Assembly: GCF_900113015.1 (NCBI RefSeq) | Contig: NZ_FONV01000001.1 | Coordinates: 682,001 to 746,000 of the forward strand | DNA: 64,000 nt | Direction of reading: 5' to 3' | DNA from: Actinoplanes philippinensis | Lineage (GTDB): Bacteria > Actinomycetota > Actinomycetes > Mycobacteriales > Micromonosporaceae | Shown: piece by piece, positions 7,818 through 17,500 of the stretch | How the letters are laid out: the number at the start of each line of letters is the position of its first letter | Numbering within the stretch: position 1 is the first letter of the stretch | Notes under the pieces: generated by a model | Database searches by the model: none | The model's input: the letters and a program-made list of their open reading frames with translations, nothing else | What the model was told of the DNA's origin: nothing | Translations under genes and position numbers: made by a program

Positions 7818-8540
7818 ATGTCCGGGGATCCCGATTTCTCGCCGCGCTACTTCCGCATCGAGCAGGCACTGCGCGCACAGATCGCGAAGTCCCGGCCGCA
7901 CGACCCGCTGCCCTCCGAGCCGGAGCTGGCGCGCGAGCACGGCGTCAGCCGGATGACCGCCCGCGCCGCGGTGACACAGCTGGTCAACGACGGTCTGGTC
8001 TACCGGGCGCCGGGGCGGGGCACGTTCGTCGCCGTGCCCAGCGGGCCGCGCCGCGCCGACCATCTGATCCGGCTCAGCGAGGAGATCCGCAAACAGGGCA
8101 AACGACCATGGGCCAAGGTGGTCGTCGCCGAGCTGCGCCCGCCCACCGCCATCGAGGCCACCCGGCTGCGGCTGCGCAAGGGTGACGTGTTCGCGATCCA
8201 CCGGGTGCGGTTCGCCGACGACGAGCCGATCGCCTTCGAGCGGGCCATGTATCCGGGGACCGTCGGTGACCTGCTCGCCGCCGACCTGTCCCGGTCGGTG
8301 CACGAGGCGCTGGTCAAACTCGGTCACACCCCGGTGCACGGCACGTCGACGATCCGCGCCGAGGCCGCCACCGAGGAGGACGCCCGGGAGCTGGGTGTCC
8401 CCGCCGGTTCGGCGCTGCTCATCGAGGAGCGGCTGATCCTCGACCAGAACGAGCGGCCTCTCGAGCTGAGCGAGTCCCGGTATGCCGGGGACCGGTACCG
8501 GCTAGACGTCGCGTTCGGTGTCGAGCCGCTCGTTCAGTAG
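7818..8540 (+). CDS. GntR-family transcriptional regulator, HutC subfamily (UTRA domain)
   Basis: A 240-residue regulator with ATG at 7818 (GGTAGGG 8 bases upstream). Residues about 10-75 form the winged helix, with LPSEPELAREHGVSRMTARAAV as recognition region and GLVYRAPGRGTFVA as wing. Residues about 85-235 form a UTRA effector domain (FAIHRVRFADDEPIAFE, LLIEERLILDQNERPLELS). HutC-type regulators release DNA on binding a small ligand, often a phosphosugar. Its position opposite deoC suggests a deoxynucleoside or sugar-phosphate signal. Its last 39 bases overlap the convergent megasynthase gene. Confidence 0.9.
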   Translation: MSGDPDFSPRYFRIEQALRAQIAKSRPHDPLPSEPELAREHGVSRMTARAAVTQLVNDGLVYRAPGRGTFVAVPSGPRRADHLIRLSEEIRKQGKRPWAKVVVAELRPPTAIEATRLRLRKGDVFAIHRVRFADDEPIAFERAMYPGTVGDLLAADLSRSVHEALVKLGHTPVHGTSTIRAEAATEEDARELGVPAGSALLIEERLILDQNERPLELSESRYAGDRYRLDVAFGVEPLVQ

Positions 8541-11500
8541 GTGCAACGGCGCCGGGCCGATCCCGGCGGCCTCCAGCGCGTCCCAGTAGGCGGCCGCCTG
8601 CTCCGGCGTCACCGGGCCGTCCACCAGGGGCAACCCGGGGACGGCGGCGTGCAGCAGCGACTCCAGGCGGCAGGACGCCATCGTTCCCGGCAGGTGCCGC
8701 GCGAAGGCGGGCAGGCCCGGCGCGCTCTCGTGTACGGTGTCGCCGCAGCCCAGCAGGCCGCCGCCGGTGATCAGGACGTCGCCGGCGGTCCGCATCCGGG
8801 CCAGCGCCGCCGGCACGTCGAAACAGTGCGGGAACGAGTCGTCGACCAGGATCGTGCCGGGGCGCAGGCGGTTCACGTCCAGGGTCCGGGGGCCGCTGCT
8901 GGTCGCGGCCACGATCACGTCGGCCCGGTAGACCGCGTCGGGAGCGGTCGCCACCTCGGCCGGAACATCCAGCGACGCGGCCAGGGCCACCAGGCGCGGG
9001 GTCGCGGCGGGCAGGTCGCACAGGATCACCTTCGCCGGTGGGTCGGTGCGGGCCAGCAGCAGGCTCAGCGACGCGGCGCCGATCGAACCCACGCCCAGCA
9101 CGGCCACGACGCAGTCCGGCAGCTTGCGGTCGCGGGCGGCCAGGGCCGCCATCACGGTGCGGACCACAGCGGTCGCGGTCACCGCGTGGCCGGTGGTGAG
9201 GTGGGCGTCGCTCTGCCGGTACGGGTGAACGGCCGTCCCGTAACCGGTGTGCGCCGGGATCATCCCCGCCAGGGAGACCGTTCGCGCGCCGTGCCCGGCG
9301 GCCAGGTCCACGGCTGCGGCGACGAGTTCCGGCAGGCTCGGGCCGGGCGCGCCCGCGGTGGCCGGGCTCAGCTCGTCGGCGAAGCGGGGCACCGCGATGA
9401 AGCCGGAGCGGCCGAGGCCGGTGTCCACCGTTTCGAGCAGGCGCGGCCGGCCGCCGGGGAAGACCATGCGGCGGATCGCCTCGCGGTCGAGTCCGGTCAC
9501 CAGTTGCCGGATCTCCTCCGGGAGTGCCGCGGTCAGGGCCGGAAGGTGATCCGGCGCGGGGAGATAGCCGACGAGTCCGGCGTCGAGGCGGCTCCGGCCG
9601 GTGCCCGTGGCGGCTCTGCCTGCGGAGCGATCGTCGAGGGCATCGGCGAGTGCGGCCGCGAGGCGGTCGGTGGCCGGCTGCGGGAGGCGGCTCCGGAGGG
9701 TCAGCCGGAGCCCGTCGTCGATCGGGCGGACCGCCAGCAGGACCTCGGTGCCCGGCGGTACGGCGAGGTCGGCGTCCGCGTCGTCCCAGGACAGCCGCAA
9801 CGTCGTGTCCCGAGGTGCGCCGAGCGCGCCGAAGTCCAGGTGGGTGAAGAAGTGCTGCCAGCCCTGGGGCGCGGTGAACGTCCTGGTCCGGGCCTCGGTG
9901 ACGGCTGCGGCCACCTCGGCCGGGCCGGCGTCCGGTCCGGGACGGACGGCCACCGCCGTCGCGCACGGGCCGAAGATCCGGCTCAGGCCGGGCATGGCGT
10001 GATCGCGACCGGTCACCGCCACGCCGATCACCGGGTCGGGACGGCCGGTCACCGATGCCAGCGCCCGGTGGTAGGCGGCCAGCACCGGGGCGAACGGTGT
10101 CGTCCCCGCGGCCGCGGCGCGTTCCCGCAGGGCCGTGGCGGCGGCCGCGTCGACGGTGAGCGTGGCGGTGGCGATCGCCCCGCCGAGGCGTATCGGGCCG
10201 CCGTCGTGCGGGGCGATCTCCGCCGGCATTCCCTCCAACCGCGACACATATTCCCGGAATGTCGCCCGCAACGGCGGGAGTTCGGCGCCGTCGTACAGGG
10301 CCAGCAGTTCCCGCATCAGCAGGGCCACGCTGTAACCGTCGCCGACCAGGTGATGGGCGTGCACCAGCAGGACGTGCTCCTCCGGCCCGTAGCGCAGCAG
10401 CCGCAACCGCACCAGCGGCCAGACCGCCGGGTCGAACCGGTGCTCCCGCTCGGCCGCCAGTTCCTCGCCCAGAGCGCGGGGCGTCGCCTGGTAGCCGATC
10501 TCCGCCGTCGCCGTCAGAAGCTCCCGCTGCACCGGTGGCCGCGCGCCGCCGGGGAAGACGGTCCGCAGCATCGGATGCCGGGCGACCAGCACGTTCACCG
10601 CCCGCCGGAACCGGTCCACGTCGAGCGGGCCGTGCAGTCGCGGCGCGGCCAGCCAGGTCGACGGGGCGCCGATCGCGTCCGCCAGCAGAAAGCCGCGCTG
10701 GGTCGGCGTCACGGGGAAGTCGCCGAGCGCCACGGAGCCGGTCGCGGCCGGACCCGGCGGGGTCTCGTCGATCACGGCGGCCAGTTCGGCCAGGGTCCGG
10801 TGCCGGTAGAGGACGGTGGGCCGGGGCAGCGCCGTCCGGTGCTCGGCGAGGGCGGTGAACAGCTCCAGTACCCCGATCGAGTCCCCGCCGAGGGCGAAGA
10901 AGTCGTCCTCCGGGCCGACCGACCCGACACCCAGGACCCGGCGCCACAGCTCGGCCAGCAGCCGCTCGGTGTCACCGCGCACCGGCCGGGACCGGTCGAT
11001 CTTCCCGGTCACGGTCAGCGGCAGCTCCCCCACCACCTCGAACCGGGCCGGCAGCAGGTAGTCCGGCAGCCGGTCCCGCAGGTAAGCCCGGAGCGCCGCC
11101 GCGTCCACCGAGGACGACTGCACCCGGGCGGTGAGCCGCCCTCGGTCGACGACGACGGCGACCCGGTCCACCGCCGGATGCTGCCGCAGCACGGCCTCGA
11201 TCTCACCCGGCTCGATCCTGTGGCCGTGGAGTTTCACCTGGTCGTCGAGGCGGCCCCGGAACCACAGGACCCCGTCGGCGTCCAGTGTTCCCCGGTCGCC
11301 GCTGCGGTACCAGCGCTGCCCGTCCCGTTCCACGAACGCTGCAGCGGTCTGCTCCGGGTCGTCGAGATACCCGTCGGCGAGCCCGTCGCCACCGATCCAG
11401 ATCTCCCCGTCCGGGCCGGTCACGTCGATCACCGCCCCGCCGACCGGGCGGCCGATCGGCAGGCGGGTCACGTCGTCGGCCGGGCGCTCGGTGATCAGGT

Positions 11501-14500
11501 GCCAGGTCGCGTTGATGGTGGTCTCGGTGGGCCCGTACAGGTTGGTGATCCGCTGGCCCGGCCCGGCCAGGTCGAACCAGCGCCGCACGTGCGCCGGGGA
11601 CAGCTCCTCGCCGCCGACGTGCACCCAGCGCAGCCCGGACAGGTCGGCGCGGCTCCTCTCGGCGGCGGTCAGCAGCCGCTCCCACAGCGTCGGCACCGAA
11701 CTCCACACCGTCACCCGGTCCCGGATCAGGCGGTCGACCAGCAGCTCCGGATCCCGAACCGTGTCCCGGTCCCAGCACACGACGGTCGCCCCGGCCAGCA
11801 ACGGCGCCAGGATCTGGCGTACCGAGGCGTCGAAACAGATCGACGCGGTCTGGGCGAGCCGATCACCGGGCCGGTACCCGAAGGTGGTGATCGCCCAGTC
11901 GAGGTAGCCGGCCATCGCACGGTGACTCACCGTGACACCCTTCGGGCGGCCGGTCGAGCCGGAGGTGAAGATGACGTACGCCGTACCGTCCGCCCCGGCG
12001 GTGTCCGGCGGCGGCGCGTGCTCGCCCGGAGCGTCGGCGTCCACCAGCGTGAACCCCGGCCCGAGCGCCTCCGCCGCGGCGCGCGTGCCGGCGTCGTGGA
12101 CGACCTCCGACACTCCCGCCCTGGTCAGCAGGCTCGTCAAACGCGCCGGCGGGTGCGCGGCGTCCATCGGCACCCACGCGGCGCCGGCTTTGAGGATCCC
12201 GGTGACACCGATCACCGTGCTCGCCCCCGGGCCGGTCAGCAGCCCGATCCGGCGCGATCCGCCGGACGCGAGCCGCCCGGCGAGCCGGTCCGACGCCACA
12301 TCGAGGTCACGGTAGGTGAGCGGCGCACCGTCGGTCAGGACGGCGATCGCCCCGGGGGCACGGCGGCACTGCTCCCGGATCCGCTCCACCACCCCGGCGC
12401 GCGGCCGGGCCAGCGCGGTGATCTCCGCGAGGTGCTCCTCGGCGAGCCGCGCCACGGCCGCCTCGGTGCGCCACGTCACCGGATGATTCCACGAGAAGTG
12501 CAGCGTGCCGTGCGCCTCGAAACACACCAGCCCGAGCCGGGTGGCCGCCGACGCGGTGCCGGCGGTCGTCGCGACGACACCCGCCGCGGTCGTCCCGGCG
12601 TTCGGGAACCGGGCGAAACTGAAACTCGCCGGGCTCGCCGTCCGTGGCCCGGCGCCGTCCGCAGCCAGCGCCCTGGCGAGATCAATAGTGGACACCGAAC
12701 CGTGCTGCTCAGCCGTCAGCCACAGCTCACGGATCCGCCCGGCCAGCGCGGTGGCCGACTCCCCCGGCCGGGTCCGCACGAGCAACGGCAGGGTGTCGGC
12801 GAACGGCCCGACCATCCGCTCGACACCCGGCAGCCGCGCCTCACGACCCGCCCGGGCCACCGACACGGGCACCGCATCCTGCCCGCTCCAACGCGCCAGG
12901 CAGCGAACATATCCGGCGAGGAGCAGATGGAAGAGCGACACCCCGGCGTCCCTCGCGGTCGCGGTCAACCGCCGGGTCACTTCCGGATCAAGAGCTTTCT
13001 GATGTACGGCGTACGGGCCCCGAGGCTCGTAGGAGGCATCCCCGTCGCCGGGGAGAACGAGTCGAGGGAACCCTGCCAGCGCCGTACGCCAGTAATCGAC
13101 ATCGGTCGCGCTGGGTCCTGTGCGCATCGCCTCGTGCTCGGCGAACGTGGCCACCGGAGCGGGCGGCAGCTCCCCACCGCGGTAGAGCGCCCACAGCTCG
13201 TCCCCGAGCACCGCCAGGCTGTAGCCGTCCACCGCCGCGTGATGCGCCACCACGACCAGCCGCGACCGCTCCCCCTCGACCGCCAGCACCGCCCGGATCG
13301 GGCCCTCCGTCCCCAGGTCGAACACCCGGTTCCGCAGGTCCGCCTCCCACGCGGGTTCCCCGTACGGTTCCCCGTCCGGGACACCGGCGTCCGGAGCGAC
13401 AGTGAACCAGGCCGGCCGGCCCGGGACCGGGGCGGCGACGTGCTGGCCGTCCGGGCCGAACCGGACCCGCAGCATCGGGTGACGCCGTTCCAGCTCGGCG
13501 AACGCGTGGGCCAGCCGCTCCGCGTCGACCGGGCCGGTCAGGATCTGCCGCACATACGCGTAGGCGGGCGCCTCGGGATAGAGCCGGCCGGTGGTCACGA
13601 ACGCCCGCTGCACCGGACCGAACGGGAACCGCACCGGGCCGGCGAGGTGATCGGCCAGCTCGCCGATCGTCCGGTACTCGAAGAACAACGTCGTCGACAG
13701 TGTCCGGCCGAGCCGTTTCTCCAGCTCCTTCACCAGGTCCACGGCGGTGAGGGAGTCGAGGCCCAACGCCAGGAACGGTTCGTCCAGTCCGATCCCGTCC
13801 GGTTCCCGCTCCAGTGGCCCGGCCAGCAGCTCCCGGACGGTCGCCACCAGCTCGTCCCGTCCCGACGCCGCCGGGCCGGCCTGCTGCCGGCCGGGTTCCA
13901 ACGGTGGAGGCTGCCGCTGCGGGGCGGTTGCCGCCGGGAGCGTGCCGATCCGGTCGAGGGCCGCGGCCGACGACGTGACCAGCACCTGCGCGGTGCCGAG
14001 GGCGGCCGCCGCCCACAGTGTCTCCGGGACCTGTCCGATCGGCAGCGCACCGCCGGCGGGGGTGAGGCCGTGCGCCGTGGCGAGGCCGCCGCCGGTCACC
14101 GCGGGCAGGGCGACGGCGACGAACGGGCGGCCGGCGGCACGTTCCGCGGCGGCGAACGTGTCCAGGAACGCGTTGCCCGCGACGTAGTCGCCGACGGCTC
14201 CGGCCAGGCCCGGGAGGGCCGAGGAGATCGAGGACAGCGCGATCACCAGTGGCGGCCGGGGACCGAGCGCCCGGCTGAGCATGATCGTTCCTCGGACCTT
14301 CGCGGCCACGCCTGCGGTGATCTCCGCCGCGGACTTGGCACGGAGGCTCCCCGGGCTGACCACTCCGGCGGCCTGGAGCACGACGTCGAAGTCACGGCCG
14401 GCGACCAGGGCGGCGACGTCCGCTTCGACGGCCACGTCGGCGATCCGGTAGTCGGCGGTGGCGCCCAGGGCTCGGAGTTCGGCCAGGAGGGCGGCGGGTT

Positions 14501-17500
14501 CGGCGGAACGTCCGGCAAGCAGCAACGTCGGCCGGCCACGGCGGGCCAGATGCCGGGCGATCTCCGCACCGATCGCCCCGGCGCCCCCGATGATCAGGTA
14601 GCTGCCGTTCCGCGGGGCAATCGGCGCTTCCCCGGCCGGCCGGCCGGCGGCAGCGGGAACTCGCGGAACGGAATACTCCCCCGTCAAGCCTTGCGGGGCC
14701 GGGGTGAATGTGCGGGTCAAGCGGTGGGTGGAGCGCCGGGCGATGATCTCGGCGGGGCCGGGGACCGGTGGGCGGGTGATCTCCTGTTCCAGGGCGGACC
14801 GGTGGGCCTCCGGCGAGTCGGCGCAGCTGAGGTCGAGGATCCGTACCGCGGCGTGGGGGTTCTCGTCGGCGAAGGCCATCGCCAGGCCGGACCAGATCGC
14901 ATGCCCGGGATCCGGAGGATTGTCGCCGGTGGCGAAAAGATCGCGGGTGACCAGCAGCAGGAAGCCGTCCCGGGGCACGGTGGTGATCGCGTTCAGCGCG
15001 TCGCCGGGATCCGCGGAACCGGCGATCACCACCGTCGCGTGGCCCGCGCCCGTCTCGGCCGGCAGGGGCGCCGCGACCCAGGTGGGCAGCGACAGGACGG
15101 GCGGCGTGGGTGGGGTCGTCGGCCAGTGGCGGCGGCGCTGGAACGGGTACGGCGGCAGGGGCACGCGGCGGGTGCCGGTGTCGAGGTGCGCGCGGTTCAA
15201 GGGGGCGCCGCGGAGCCACAGCTCCCCGGCCGTGCCCAGGATCTCGGTGATGTCGTCGCCTGCCGGGAGGACGGTGGTGGCCCCTACCAGAGGAGCCAGG
15301 GTGACCGTCGCGCCCACCTCGACCATCGTGTCGAAACCGTCCGTGCGCAGCCGGGCGACGGCCTCGGCGAAGCGGACCGGCCCGACCGCGTGAGCCGCCA
15401 GATAGGCGCCGTCGAACGACGGCTCCCACTCCACCGTCACCGTGCTGAGCTGCGGAATCACCGCCACACCCGCGGGTGGCGCCAGGCCCGCCAGGGCCTC
15501 GGCGACGGGCGTCATCGCCGGCGAGTGGAACGCGTGCGAGACGGCGAGCCGCCTGGTCCGGTGGCCCTGCCGCTCCAGGTGGGCGGCGGCCCGGTCGACG
15601 GCCGCCTCCGAGCCGGCGAGGACGACCCGGTCGGGGGCGTTCACCGCGGCCACGACCACACCGTCCAGCGCGATCTCCGCCGGGGAGGCGGCCACCGCGA
15701 GCATGGCGCCCGGTTCGGTGAGAGCGGCGGTACGGCGGCCCCGCTCGACAGCCAGCCGGACCGCCTCGACCGCTGTCAGCCGGCCGGCGGTGACGGCGGC
15801 GGCCAGCTCGCCGATGCTGTGCCCGGCGACGGCGGCCGGCCGGACCCCGCACGCGACGAGCTGCGCGGCCTGCGCCACCCCGAACGCCACGACGAGCGGC
15901 TGGGTGACCTCGGTCCGGGCCAGTTCGGCCGGCGGGACGTCCGGGTCGGTGCACCAGGCGACCACGGAACGCCCGGCCACCGGACCGGCCGCCGCGGACA
16001 CCTCGTCGAGGACGGCGCGGAAGACCGGCGCGGTGGCGTAGAGGCGGGCGCCCTGGCCGGGACGCTGCGAACCCTGGCCACCGAAGAGGAACACCACGCG
16101 GGCGGGGCGTGGCGGGAGCGGTCGCGGTTCGACGGTGGCAAGCCGTCCGGCAAGGTCGTCGTGGGTCACCACGGCCAGGCGGTACGGGCCGTCGTCGCGC
16201 GCTGTCGAAGCGGTCGCGCACACGTCCGCCGGCCGGAGTTCGGGATGGTTCCGCAGGTGGGTCGCCAGTCGGGCGGCCACCGCCCGGAGCCCGGCCTCGG
16301 AAGGGGCCGACAGGGTCAGCAGATGCGGGCCGTCCCGGGGCGGGAGCGGCTCCGGGGCGGGAGCGGCTGCCGTGAGGATCACGTGCGCGTTCGTTCCGCC
16401 GAAGCCGAACCCGTTGACCCCGGCGACCAGCGGCCCGGTCCACGGGCGTCGTGCGGTGACCACCTCGAACCCGGCCGCCGCCAGGTCGAACCGCGGCGAC
16501 GGCCGATCGTGGTGCAGGGACGGCGGTAGCTCCCGGTGCTGCAGGGCGAGGATCACCTTCACCAGGGCGGGCAGGCCGGCCACATTGAGCAGGTGGCCGA
16601 TGTTCGTCTTCACCGAACCGAGCAGCCGGGCACGGCCGTCGGCGCGAGGCGGGAACGCGTACGCCAGGGAGCGGGCCTCGATCGGATCCCCGACCGCCGT
16701 GCCGGTTCCGTGCGCCTCCACATAGGTGACGTCGGCCGGATCGACACCGCACTCCCGGTACGCGTCGGCGATCACCTCACGTTGGAGCAGCGGATTCGGG
16801 GCCATCAGACTCAGCGAACGGCCGTCGTTGTTGACGGCGCTGCCGCGTACCACCGCGAGCACCCGATCGTCGCCGGCGTCGGCGAGCCGGGTCAGGACCA
16901 GCGCCGCCCCGCCCTCACCCGGCACGAAGCCGTCGGCGTCCGCCGCGAACGCCCGGCACCGGCCCGTCGGCGACAGCGCCTGCGCGGCGGTCAGCAGGGT
17001 CTCGCCGGTGCGGGTCAGGTTCAGGTTGACGCCGCCGACGATGGCCACGTCACAGTCGCCGGCGGCCAGGCTGCGGCGGGCCAGATGCACCGCGACCAGG
17101 GCGGAGGAGCAGGCGGTGTCGACGGTGATCGCGGGGCCGCGCAGGTCCAGCAGGTGCGCCACCCGGGCGGCGATCAGGTTCCGCAGGCCGCCGGTCAGCG
17201 TGAACGCCCCAGCCGTTGATCCGGCTTCGGCCTCGGCGACGATCTCGGCGTAGCCGCTCTCTCCGACCGCGGCGAAGATGCCGATTTTTCGGGTCTTGCG
17301 GCGTGGGCCCGCGTAGCCGGCCTGTTCCAGCGCCTCGTGGGCGAGCTCCAGGAAGATGCGCGCGTGCGGGTCGATCAGGCGTGCCTCCTCGTCGCTGATC
17401 CCGAAACACCCGGCATCGAAGGCGGCGGGATCGTCCAGGAACGCGCCGTGGCCACCGCCGGGCCATCGGCTCACGCCGGTGACGCTGTCCCGCCCGGCCA

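Noticed and set aside
8541..16529. 2662-residue plus-strand open frame opposite the megasynthase
   Set aside because: It is an antisense shadow: composition is Arg/Gly/Gln/Val-rich without any domain, while the minus strand encodes clear PKS/NRPS motifs throughout.
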